Source: Euglena gracilis (taxonomy: Eukaryota; Euglenida; Euglenophyceae; Euglenales). Taken from it: a stretch of 64,000 nucleotides of DNA. Positions 1 through 10,271 of this stretch are shown here, one piece after another. The notes below the pieces were generated by a model. That model was not told the DNA's origin. It searched no databases and saw only the letters and a list, made by a program, of their open reading frames with translations. Location: NCBI GenBank assembly GCA_039621445.1, contig CP154955.1, forward strand, positions 10,342,241 through 10,406,240. The letters are read 5' to 3'. How positions within the stretch are numbered: the stretch's first letter is position 1; the number at the start of each line of letters is the position of its first letter. The translations under genes were made by a program, and so were the position numbers.

Positions 1-148
1 GCGGGACCCACCTTGCTCGAGGATCGGACCAGAAATAAGCCTTGCACTCCTCTCTGGGGCAGTCGTGACGCATGAAGGTGGGGGGGGGGACAAAACTGAG
101 CATGTGCTGACATGTATATAATATATAACATGTATGTGTGTATGGCTG

Positions 149-735
149 TCTGTATGTATGTATGTATGTATGTATGTATGTATGTATGTATGTATGTATG
201 TATGTATGTATGTATGTATGTATGTATGTATGTATGTATGCATGTATGTATGTATGTATGTATGTATGTATGTATGTATGTATGTATGTATGTATGTATG
301 TATGTATGTATGTATGTATGTATGTATGTATGTATGTATGTATGTGTGTGTATGTATGTATGTATGTATGCATGCATGTATGTATGTATGTATGTTTGTA
401 TGTATGTATGTATGTATGTATGTATGTATGTATGTATGTATGTATGTATGTATGTATGTATGTATGTATGTATGTATGTATGTATGTATGTATGTATGTA
501 TGTATGTATGTATGTATGTATGTATGTGTGTATGCATGTATGTATGTATGTATGTTTGTATGTATGTATGTATGTATGTATGTATGTATGTATGTATGTA
601 TGTATGTATGTATGTATGTATGTATGTATGTATGTATGTATGTATGTATGTATGTATGTATGTATGTATGTATGTATGTATGTATGTATGTATGTATGCA
701 CGCATGTCTGTAGGTAGGTATGTATGTATATACAC
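149..735. repeat. (TATG)n microsatellite
   Basis: Almost uninterrupted TATG/ATGT tetranucleotide array with a few point interruptions (TGTG, CATG, TTTG). Open frames through it translate as repeating Met-Tyr-Val-Cys and are not genes. It forms the left flank of the fold-back element at 835-1354. Bases 1-148 and 736-834 hold no gene I can see; the latter is TA-rich. Confidence 0.97.
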
Positions 736-834
736 ATATACATTTATACATATATAAATACATAAAAATTCATATGTATAAATACATACATATATACGTA
801 TAAATACATATACAAATGCATATGTAAATATATA

Positions 835-1354
835 TGGCAACGCTAATGTACTGGGCCCTCCCCCCCCCGGGGAGGGGGGGGTCCCATTAGTTGTGCTTAC
901 CGGAGATTTTGGCATCCCGTGAAAACGACTTGGACCCTCCATTTTTCCAAGGGAAAATCACGCCACCGAGAGAAAAAAATTTGTGAGCCTTGTGGGTTCA
1001 GGGTTAATTTCAGGAATAGGGTTACCGTTAGGATTAAGGCTAGGGTTAGGGTCAGGAATTAGGGTTAGGGGTAGGGGAAATTAGGCATTTAGGTCTCGTT
1101 CAGGCTGAATTCAGGACCATTTTGGGCCCGGATTCCGGTCCGATTTCCGCCTAATTTTTTTCCCCAATTGGCAACCCTAACCCTACTCCTTAATCCTAAC
1201 CCCAACAGTCCTCCAAGATATTACGGAATTACTGTGAATTGGGGCGGAGAATCGAAAAATGGGAGGTGGTGAAAAAAGTGGGACCTCCACCCCCAGGTTA
1301 AACTACTGGACCCCCCCCCGGGGGGGGGGAGGGCCCAGTAAATCAGCGTTGCCA
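835..1354. mobile_element. Fold-back (MITE-like) element with TGGCAACGC termini
   Basis: The two ends are inverted repeats of about 35 bp: TGGCAACGC, a short variable stretch, then TACTGGGCCC and a long C run; the right end is the reverse complement. The inside holds degenerate TTAGGG-like units in both orientations (about 1010-1075 and 1165-1205) and no coding frame. TA-rich and TATG arrays flank both sides. The structure fits a non-autonomous DNA transposon or hairpin element; no transposase is visible. Confidence 0.7.
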
Positions 1355-1408
1355 TATATACATATATATATACATATACGTATATATACATACACATATA
1401 TACGTATG

Positions 1409-1439
<31 letters not shown>

Positions 1440-1499
1440 ATATGTATATATATGTATATATGTATGTATATATACGTATATATATGTATACGATATATG

Positions 1500-1885
1500 T
1501 ACATATATATGTACGTACGTACGTACGTATGTACGTACGTACGTACGTATGTATGTATGTATGTATGTATGTATGTATGTATGTATGTATGTATGTATGT
1601 ATGTATGTATGTATGTATGTATGTATGTATGTATGTATGTATGTATGTATGTATGTATGTATGTATGTATGTATGTATGTATGTATGTATGTATGTATGT
1701 ATGTATGTATGTGTGTATGTATGTATGTATGTATGTGTGTATGTATGTATGTATGTATGTATGTATGTATGTATGTATGTATGTATGTATGTATGTATGT
1801 ATGTATGTATGTATGTATGTATGTATGTATGTATGTATGTATGTATGTATGTATGTATTTATGTGTGTATATGTATACATATTAT
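1500..1885. repeat. (TATG)n microsatellite with GTAC start
   Basis: The array starts with ACGT/GTAC tetramers (about 1510-1550) and becomes a nearly pure ATGT array. It is the right flank of the fold-back element at 835-1354 and stops just before the first exon of the receiver-domain gene. Confidence 0.96.
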
Positions 1886-1891
1886 ACATAT

Positions 1892-2084
1892 ATGGCGAGG
1901 ACCGAGGACTGCCTTCCCTTGGTCGCGTTCCCAGACAACCGTGGGGCTGAGGGGCGCCGGCCCCACCGGGGGCTGAACCGGACAAGCTCGTACTCCTCCA
2001 AGTCCGACATGGAGCTGAAGACCGGCCAGACCAGCCGCGTCGCCCCTGTCAGCTCCCCGGCCAAACCCGAGAGCCAGCAGGGAG
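1892..2084 (+). CDS. REC gene exon 1 (hydrophilic linker)
   Basis: Open from an ATG at 1892 to a GGAG|GTCTGC donor and ending in phase 1, which matches exon 2. It encodes about 64 Ser/Arg/Lys/Gln-rich residues (around SSYSSKSDMELKTGQ) with no recognisable domain, typical of a linker before a receiver domain. The frame stays open leftward into the TATG array, so the ATG is a guess and an upstream acceptor is possible. Confidence 0.45.
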
Positions 2085-5000
2085 GTCTGCGATGCTTTGC
2101 CTGAAACACTGGCGGTTCTCTGGAGTTTTATTTTTTTTTCAAAAAGCCCACAATCAAATGCTAGCAGCAGATCTTTGAGGTCAATTAGTCCCGCCCCCTA
2201 GGGTTCGATATAAGGAGGGCTTACGGGGTTTAGGTGGGGGAGTGCCTCCCCTCCTGGACCAGAGGTGGGGTCTGGACCTCCCCACGTGCCAGGGGGGTTC
2301 GGACGAACCCCGAGGGTACCTAGGACCCCCCAAAAAAGGTTAAGTTTTTCCTTCCGGCGAATTTTTTTTTGCATTTTGACAAAGATTTGCCAAAAACTGC
2401 CCAAATTGGCATTTTTGGCCGTTTTGGCGGGGTCAAAAATTTCGGTCCGGCCATTTCGCGCTGGGCTGAAAATCGGTCACCCGGACCATGCCACTGGAGG
2501 TGCCCCCCCCCCCCTGCTAGACCAGAGGGAGAGGGGGGGTCCGGACCCCGCCACCTGCCGGCATATTGAACCCTGCCCCTCCACCATCCCCCTGTTTCTA
2601 TTGACTGCTTCCTTTTTCCTCCTTGTCAGCAATTACACCGTGCCTTTTTCCTGCGCACATGTGACAGTTGTTGGCTGATCTTTGCGAGGTTTTTTGCCGT
2701 CATTCCTCTTTCCCTAAGGGTTTGCCCCTGTGGTCGAAACAAACTGCCCATTCCAGACGAAGAAGCACCCCTCCGCCGGTTGTGTACCATAACCATACCC
2801 CCTGCTTCTGTTGGGGGGGTACGACCTGTGGTCTCACATCCTGGCATTGTGGGTCTCGTCCAGGAATGGGAGCCAGGTTGAGGCTGGTCTGTCGAGAGCC
2901 CCTCCCCGCTCGCCTCAGGTCGGCAGCGCCTCAAGCGCCACCCCGTCGGCTCTTTCGATCGCGAGCGCGAAGACCCGGATTCGCCCTCCTTCCTGCTCTG
3001 TGACGATAATGACATCAATTGCCAGGTGTGGGCCGCAAGGAGGCTGGTCTGGGTGGGACGTGTTGCTCTACCAGAGCCCCTGTGTGCGCGACATGAATCC
3101 TCACGTGATGCATGACGTGTGAGCCCAACAGTGGATGCATGGCTTCCACTGTTGCCCTGGACACAACGTCCCACGCCGTCTGGAAATTGTTCCCAGTCGT
3201 TTTCCAAAGTGTGCACTGCAGCTGTTCTGGGATTTTGTAAAACTTTGGTTATTTGCATTGGCCAAAATACCCACAGCTTCTGTCGTTTTAACAAATATAC
3301 ACATTTAATATACAATTTGGTATTTCTTCCAAATTTGCAAACGTACAAACCAGGGTTCACGCAATCTCCATCATTGCCTGTCTGGTTTTTTTTTGCAGAT
3401 TGTGGCCCTCATTCTGCAAAAGAATTGCCATTGCAAGTGTGTCGATTGGGCTTCCTTTTGAGACACCCCACGAAGTGTCGGGACAGTGTTGCAGGCATTC
3501 CTGCCAGCTGAGAGAGAGAATCTCCACCGTGAGAATTCCACCAAATAATATTCCCATGGCTCCAAAGCACGGACAGCTGAAATTGCAGCGGTGGTTTGGG
3601 GATGGTGAGACCTCTTCCCAAACACCATCCCCCCCGCGATTTGGCTTCGCCAAATGACCTTGACCGCTTGACCGCCATACTTTCCTGCTATCTTGAGAGT
3701 TGGAACTATATTTCTTGTCCAGATTTCGCATGCTTTTTACCACGTCCCAATGGAAAATGAAATGGAAATTACAAATGGCACGGTTCAAAGCAAAGCAGGG
3801 GATTTCTTAAAGAGCCGTGGGAGTCCAGCCAGCCAGCTGGAAAAAAGGTGCTGGTTGGAATAAACACGCAAGAAAAACACAATTACAGCTAGGTTGGATA
3901 ATTTTTCAACCAAATTTTTGAGGTGAAAACCCCCCAAAAACCTCTGAACGAGGCCATTTTCGGCCATTTTTTGACCCCCTTTCTTGGTTCAGTCTGGATT
4001 CGCTGGGCTGCGAAGTTTTATTAGCGCTCGACTCGGGGGGGGGGGGGCGGTAGGAGCCGCTGACGGGAAAAAGGGACAAAAGAAGCCCACAGGATTTCAA
4101 AGACATGTCCCACAATGATGCCCAGCCGCCAGAACACAAGTTGAACAGAAGTGGGGAAGATGGGATCCAGGCCAAGGTGGTGGTGCCAAATTCCAAAAGC
4201 AATTCACTTCAGGAAGGGGCAGAAAAGGTCTGCCAAATCCTCCCAAAATTGTTAACACAACTACCCCTCCCAAGGGGAAGAGGGTCGGGAACAGCAGCCC
4301 CCCCCCCCAGTTTTCAAGTAGAGCTGGAGACCAATTTCGAGCTCAGCCCCAGGGAGGGGAGATCAAAGGCAACAGGCGACATCCACCGTGTGCAAAACAA
4401 AAACACAACGACATTTCAAGGTCAAACGTTGCCCCAAGCGATTCAAATTTTTGCGACATAACATCCCCCCTCCGGGGCTGAAGTTCAGCCGACCAAGTAT
4501 TCTCCGAGGTGGGTCCCCCAAACATTTTTCCCCCAGTGCCTAGAACTGCCAGCGGATTCGTTTTAGAGAAAATTTCTGCTTGCCAAACAAAAAATCCTCA
4601 CCCACCCGTTGTTTCCGCCATTTTCACCATCGCTCTGACGTCTCTGGCGGTGTGGGATTTTCATTTTATCCGGGAATCCTGATCTGGGGCATGCAATGGA
4701 ATTTGGGCCATGCAATCAATTGGTCGCTATGCTGACCTATCCCAGGTATTTTTGGCCAGTTTCTTCACATTTCAAGTTTTTACATTTCAACATTTCACAA
4801 GTCAAATTTCCCCTGAATGCGGAGTGACTGGATCCAGGGTGAAGTTAACCACACAATGGCTAGCGATTGATTCGTTTCGGAAGTGTGAAAGTGATCCCCA
4901 AAAAAATGCCAACAAATAAATACAAATAAATAAATAAATAAATGAATATAAGTATATGTTTCATCAATAAAAAATATAATTTTTTATTATACCCCCCCCC

Positions 5001-8000
5001 AAATAACACCCCCCCCAAATAACACCCCCCCCCAAATAACACACCCCCCCTCGGGGGCCGATTTCGAGCGCCCAAATAACACCCCCCCCTGTTTTCCTTT
5101 GGTTTTCCATGTAAAAATAACACCCCCCCCCCCAAATAACACACCCCCCCCCTGGGGCCCCAGTTCGGGTGCCCAAATAACACACCGGGGGGGGGTGTTA
5201 TTTGGGGGGGGTTTAATAAAATTAAACAATTAATAATAAAGCAATATGTAAAAAAATATAAACATCAAAAATGCCGTTGCCGGGAAGCGGTGGCCCGGCG
5301 CCATCACGCACGACGGCAGCCAGGCGGTGGAGGCGTTTGCAGGCCACCCGCTGCTGTTCTTCCGCGCCATCGTGATGGACATCCACATGCCAGAGTGCGA
5401 TGGCGTGAAGGCTACGCGCCAGATCCGGGAGGGGGAGGCCAAGCGCGCGGCCGCTCTGCACGGTGTGTGGGTGCCTGTGTGGTGCTGGAGCCTCATATAT
5501 GTCCTTGAAGTGATTTCAAGAAAAGTCGGGACAGCAGGAGCCGCACTATTGACAGAATTCCCGGGCCAGAGGCCCCTGGTGTGGGTTTCGGTACGAAGCG
5601 CATTTTTTGGGGGGGGAAATGGCCTCAGACGGCCCGATTTTCGGGTGGTTCCCCGGGGGGGTGGGGGGTCCTGCACCGGGCTGGGTGGTGAGGGTACCTC
5701 CCCCCTGAGGTCCTAAAAAGAAGACTGGTGGGAATGGATGATCTTTTGCAAGATTTTGCGCCAACACGCAAACGAGGAGACATTCTTTAGTGCTTCATTT
5801 CTTATCACAAGAAATGAGATTCACCCTAATTTTTTGTGTTTTCCGCTGTTTTTTGTTTGCATACTGGTTCCCCGGGGGGAGGGGGGTGGGTGGGTGGGTC
5901 CGGGCCGGACCCCCCCCCCCCGGGGGGGGGGGGTCCCGCGCCGGAGGCGCTGGGTATACCTTTTCGGTGCGAAGCGCCGAAAATTTTTGAAAATTGCCTT
6001 TAACGGGCCCGATTTTGGGGGGGGGCGCCCCCCCCCCCCCGGGTCCCGCGCCACCCTGGGTGGATGGGGGGGACCCCCCCCCTCCCCCCCCCCGGGGGGT
6101 CTTAAAAAGAAGCCTGTTTCCAAGTTTGTGGGGTACCTGCCGGGTCCAGGGCCGACGGGCCAGTCAATGCTGGGGTCCAGCCAGCACTTTTCTCCGGCCC
6201 GCGGGACACCCCCCCCCGTGGTCCTTTAGAAAGCTCCTGGGGGTATTTGGAAGGGGGCAGATTTTCATTTCGGCAAAGAATAAGCTTTTCCCCAAGCAGC
6301 GCTGCATAGCATTCCGTCACCACCGCCAACCTGGTTCAAGTGTTTCCAAAGGGATCGGTCACAGCCAGCTGGCGCTCTGGTGTTTTTCAAGCAGGCTGGT
6401 AACACCCTCATAAGTTGCACTGTCCTGATTATGTGCACACCCCTAATAAGTCGCTCCCGTCCTCCCTGAAAAGTTCGCACCCCTCCCCCCAAACTGGGAC
6501 ATTCCCTGCTGTATTTCTGATTATTTTGAGTGATTTTGGAATATCACAGGCCCCTCATGGCTAGTTTTGGCCACTTTTGGCCAATTTGACCCAAAATTTT
6601 TTTGATCACTTTTGGCCCCTTTTCCCCTTGACAGTTTGTTCCAGTGTGGCATTTTTGCTCCTGATCAGTGTGCCATCCCCCCCCCCCAAGGGGCCGGAAT
6701 TCGGCCGGAATTTGGTGCACATATTGGGGGTGGGGATGTTTTCTCTCGGTGCTATCTGTGTTACCATGGAGGAACGTTCATGGGAGAGCGTTGCAGCACC
6801 GAAGGAACACAAAGGGGCGTTCGACTGTGACCCCAAACAGTTTCCCGTATATCATTGTGAATTCGGCGTTGGCAACGGAAACTGGCTTGAATTCATTTCT
6901 TTGTGGCTCCCCTGCTACCCCTCCGCCAGGGTTCAGTACAAGGAGGGTGTGTGGGGGAAAAGGAGGTGGCCCCTCCCATGTTGGGCCGGAGGGGGGACCC
7001 CACCCCCCCCATCTCCAAGGGGTCTGGACCGACCCAGGGGAGGGCTTCCCCCTCAAAAGGTCAAGTTTTCTTTGCATCTTTTCGTGCCCGAACATTTTGA
7101 CAATTTTGCCAATTTTTGCCAACACTCGCCAAATTTTGCCAATTTTTGCCGAAAAAAATTGCGCGCAAATGCAGTTTTTCAGGCCCAAAAAAATCCAAAA
7201 TTTTTTTATCATGGGCAGGGCTTTGCTTTAGAAAATCGACCCAACCCCCTCGTAGGGGGTCCAGCCAGCCAGCAGCCTTTTTCCAGCCAGCAGCCATTTC
7301 CAGCCCCCCCCCCCATCAACGAGTTTTATTTATTTCTAGCCGCCCAAAGGGCAGGTGGACAGTAATTTCATTTTCAGGGTTGCAAAATTGGGCCAAAAAT
7401 GGGCATAGGTGGGTCAAAAATGGGCGAAAATGGGTCGGGAAAAAAAGACATTTTTGATGTCAAAAAAACTATTTTTTTTGCATAATTGGCAGCTTTTTGG
7501 ACGTTTTTGCGATTTCGATTTTTTGGTTTCCAGTTCGACCCCTGGTCGGCCCAGCTCCAGCCTGGGACCCCTATTGGGGGGGGGGGGTGTCAGCCAGCAG
7601 TCATTTTCCAGCCAGCCACATTTTCCTGCCTTTGAGTTGGACCCCGGCGTCTTTAATAACGCCCTGTTACGGTGGGGGGTCCCCCCCCTCCCCGCTCATT
7701 TAATACCTTGCTGAGGGGCATCCATTGCCCCCAGAATTTTGCTTTCCAGCGCTTTGCGGCAAAATTTTTGGTAAATTTTGGCAACTTTTTGCCCAAAAAA
7801 GTGTCCACAGTGGCATTTTTGGTCAGTAAAATTTTTGGCCCAGCATTTCGGGCTGGGCCAAAATCCTTCATTTTGGCTGCTCCACTGTTTAAGTGCGGGG
7901 GTGTCCCCACGACCAAAAGGGGGGGTCCAACCCCCTCTCCCTGCTTTTCTACCAAACCATTGACCTCCCCCAACGAGGGTCGCTTAAGAATTGTGCGGTC

Positions 8001-10271
8001 ATGTATGGTGGTCTCTCTGCAGGGTACCGAAAGATCCCAATCATCGGCTTAACCGCCGACACGGATACAAGGATGCAGGCGAAGTGCCTGGAGGCAGGTG
8101 TGCGGCATTCAGCACTCGAATGAAGGCATGCAGCGTAACACCCCAAATATAAACCCCTGGCTTGAAATTGGGGCAGAATTTACGTTTGTCAAGATCCTCC
8201 GCGGTGGGGGGGCTCATATTTGGGGGAGATTATGTTCTTTTGGCAGCCTCTGCAAATTTTTATTTCATTTACCCGCCCCCCCCCCCTTGTCGTACGACCA
8301 CCCCTCATTTACGACCACCCCCCGGTCACAGGTTGCAGGTCATGGGGTGTTATGACCCCCCCCCCCGGTCACAGGCAGGCAATTGCTTAAGCACTGACCG
8401 ACCCCCCCCCAGGGGGGTGACTGGTTTTTTCAGAGTGACTGACTGGTTTTTGGCCCGGACCCCCTCCCCCCCCCGGGGGGGCGGCCAGGAGTGGGCAAAA
8501 GTGGCTTGAGTGACCCCGGCGCCGGAAAATTTTTTGGGCCTAAAATGGCCCAAAGTGGCTGGAAAGTGGCCGTTTTTCTGAGTGGCCGACCCCCCCGGGG
8601 GGGGGGGGTAGTGACTGGCTGGTTTTTTGAAAATGAGTGACTGACTGGTTTTTAAAAAAGTGGAGTGACCCCCCCTCCCCCCCCCCGGGGGTCGGTAAGC
8701 AATTGTATGGTCACAGGTTGCACGTTATGAAAATTTTACCACCACTTTACCTACGGCTGCCCCATTTACGACCACCCCCCGGTCACAGGTTGCAGGTTAT
8801 GGGGGTGTTACGACCACCCTCCCCGGTCACAGGTTGCAGGAACCCGGTCGTACGACAAGGGGGGGGGGGCGGGTAATTTTCCCTTCAAACAAATTTTATA
8901 CCAAAATTTATTTTTTTGTTCCTCCTGGTCTTTCCGAAATGCGCATTTTTTTGGCTTAAAATGGTCATTGTCTGTGAAACACGGTATTATCCGCCCCAAA
9001 AAAATTAGAATCACCCCCTGGATGAGGGGAGCTTTATTTTGGTGGGGGGAGCATTTTTGTTTGTATGAATTTTAAACGTTCGCACGTGCTGGGCCTGATA
9101 GGTGCAGCTAATTTAATTCTTCTATTAGTTCCACCAGCCCATGGTGTGGGGTTCCACTTCTTGGCCAACTCCAATTTCTACTGCACCCACCTCTCATATT
9201 TTTCCCGTTCAGGTCAGGACTGAGGTCAGGGTTAATGCCAGAATTGAGGCAAAAAAAAATTTGTTTTCTTCAGAACTACCGAGGGGGAGGGATCCCACAG
9301 GCCGGCTGGAAAAGGTGGAAAAGATGCTCTCCCCCCCCCGGGGGGGGGTGCGGGGGGGGGGGTCCGGCCAGCTGGGAGCTGGACCTGGTGGGTAAGCCCA
9401 AATCCGGCTGGGTTGGCAGTTTTCCGCCCAAATTTGCAGTTGAAAGCCCAAAACCCACCAAGAAATGCAATTTTTAATCATTTTTGACCCCCCCCCCTTC
9501 CCCCAAAATTTTCGCCGCTTTGCGCCGAAAAAAATTTCGGTCCAGACCGGCTCTGCTGGGCTGGCCCAAAGTGTATTTCGGCGGACCCGTGGGGGGTGAC
9601 TGCAGAAACAAACAGCCACAGTGCACAGAGAGGGGGGGTCTGCAGCTGGTGCTGGCTGGAAAAAAGGTGCTGGCTGGCTGGACCCCCCCCCAGGGGACAG
9701 GGCCCCCTCCGGCTTAAGAAAACTCCTGACCCAAATGGCAAAGAATGGCCTGAATGGCTAAGATTATGGGTCCAACTACAGATGTTTGGTAGTGGGCCAC
9801 CCCCCACAGACTTCTTTTAAGGAAGTTCGCACCCCTCGGGGGGAGGTGCTATGGGCGGGGAGTGAGGTGGGCCATTTTTGCTTCCCGGGCACCAAAAATG
9901 GTCATTTTCAAGGGGAAAACTGCTTGCTCAGTAGGCACCTGGACTCAATACCAACTCCCCCCGGGGGTGCACCTGCTTTGGGTCGGCACCCTAGAGCACA
10001 AGGCAACCCCTAGCTCCAGGGTTGGTAAAAAGAGGCCTGGGGCCACCCCCCCCCCGCCCACCCGGCAGGATTCAACTGCGTCCTGCTCAAGCCCGCGAAA
10101 CGCGAGGAGCTGCTGGAGGCGCTGACAAAATGCGGGGCCCTTTCCGACCCGCACTCTACGTCTGCCGTGACTCTCCTCTTACCAGGCGGCGTTCGGGCAA
10201 CCACCAGCCTGCTATATGGAAAGGGTTGGGCAGTATTGTCTTGCTCTCACAAATGTTCACTGACCCGATAA
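1892..10271 (+). CDS. Receiver-domain (REC) protein gene, 5 exons (whole gene span)
   Basis: Five exons (1892-2084, 2919-3046, 5288-5462, 8023-8097, 10069-10271) join in phase to give about 257 residues. The product is a two-component response-regulator receiver domain preceded by about 75 hydrophilic residues. Family landmarks appear in order: an acidic pair in LLCDDNDIN, the phospho-acceptor Asp in VMDIHMPECDG followed by KATRQIR, the Thr of IIGLTAD, and the Lys of LLKPAKREELLEAL. DDN-x-IN and MDxxMP-x-xDG are typical of receiver domains at the C-terminus of hybrid histidine kinases. No kinase domain is seen upstream, where only microsatellite and a fold-back element lie, so this may be the 3' end of a longer gene or a stand-alone receiver. 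Introns are 0.8-2.6 kb and repeat-filled. The domain call is firm; the start codon and the end are inferred. Confidence 0.65.
2919..3046 (+). CDS. REC gene exon 2 (acidic pocket, helix 1)
   Basis: Begins after CGCCTCAG and ends at a CTG|GTCTGG donor. Encodes SFLLCDDNDINCQV and then AARRL: beta-1 of a receiver domain, the Asp-Asp pair that binds Mg2+, and the Asn that marks hybrid-kinase receivers. An alternative donor, CAG|GTGTGG at 3024, would drop seven residues of helix 1 that the family normally has, so the longer exon is preferred. Confidence 0.7.
3047..5287 (+). other. Intron of REC gene
   Basis: About 2.2 kb with no supported coding frame. It contains G/C-run segments, a copy of the dispersed CAGCCAGCCAGC-type repeat near 3810-3860, and the fold-back element at 4990-5214. 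The 3' splice site proposed at 5287 (GGGAAG) has no pyrimidine tract, so this boundary is the weakest of the gene. Confidence 0.5.
4990..5214. repeat. Fold-back array of CCCCCAAATAACACC units
   Basis: Several copies of a C-run followed by AAATAACAC stand in one orientation (4990-5185) and one copy stands inverted at the right end (GGGTGTTATTTGGGG, about 5190-5212). AT-rich sequence flanks both sides. It can fold into a hairpin; there is no coding content. Confidence 0.6.
5288..5462 (+). CDS. REC gene exon 3 (phospho-acceptor Asp)
   Basis: Encodes the middle of the receiver domain: THDGSQAVEAF, then FRAIVMDIHMPECDG with the phosphorylatable Asp, then VKATRQIREGEAKRAA. It ends CACG|GTGTGT in phase 1, and exon 4 completes the codon as Gly. 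Third-position G/C is very high compared with the surrounding intron. This exon alone is enough to assign the family. Confidence 0.85.
5463..8022 (+). other. Intron of REC gene
   Basis: About 2.6 kb. It holds many G/C runs, palindromic TTCGGNGCGAAGCGC-type cores (about 5588 and 5965), and dispersed CAGCCAGCCAGC repeats near 6178, 7258 and 7597. Apparent open frames change with each homopolymer and show no domain. Confidence 0.5.
8023..8097 (+). CDS. REC gene exon 4 (beta-4 Thr)
   Basis: A 75-base exon between CTCTGCAG and GCAG|GTGTGC. Encodes YRKIPIIGLTAD and then a helix ending KCLEAG, which is beta-4 with the conserved Thr and alpha-4 of receiver domains. Both phases (1 in, 1 out) match the neighbouring exons. 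Confidence 0.82.
8270..8875. mobile_element. Fold-back element with TACCCGCCCCC termini
   Basis: The left end reads TACCCG, a C run, then TTGTCGTACGACC; the right end is its reverse complement (GGTCGTACGACAAGG ... CGGGTA). The interior has repeated GGTCACAGGTTGCAGG motifs and G/C runs. About 606 bp, no coding frame, inside an intron. Confidence 0.7.
8876..10068 (+). other. Intron of REC gene, right part
   Basis: No supported exon. It holds an inverted copy of the dispersed CTGGCTGGAAAAAAGGTGCTGG repeat near 9645-9690, G/C-run hairpins near 9325-9365, and T-rich DNA. Confidence 0.5.
10069..10271 (+). CDS. REC gene exon 5 (conserved Lys, C-terminus)
   Basis: Starts after CCCGGCAG. Encodes FNCVLLKPAKREELLEAL, the beta-5 strand with the conserved Lys-Pro and the final helix of a receiver domain, then about 45 residues without recognisable features up to TAA at 10269. 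A GTGACT at about 10166 could be a donor, in which case the tail is intronic and the gene continues. Confidence 0.72.

Noticed and set aside
112-757. Long plus-strand frames reading repeated Met-Tyr-Val-Cys, and similar ones at 1259-2104, 16584-17065, 42099-42975 and 49177-50827
   Set aside because: They are translations of TATG/TACA arrays in all frames; no codon bias or domain beyond the repeat.
1010-1205. Telomere or subtelomere from TTAGGG-like units
   Set aside because: Units are few, degenerate, in both orientations and enclosed by the inverted ends of a fold-back element; genes lie on the right and array on the left.
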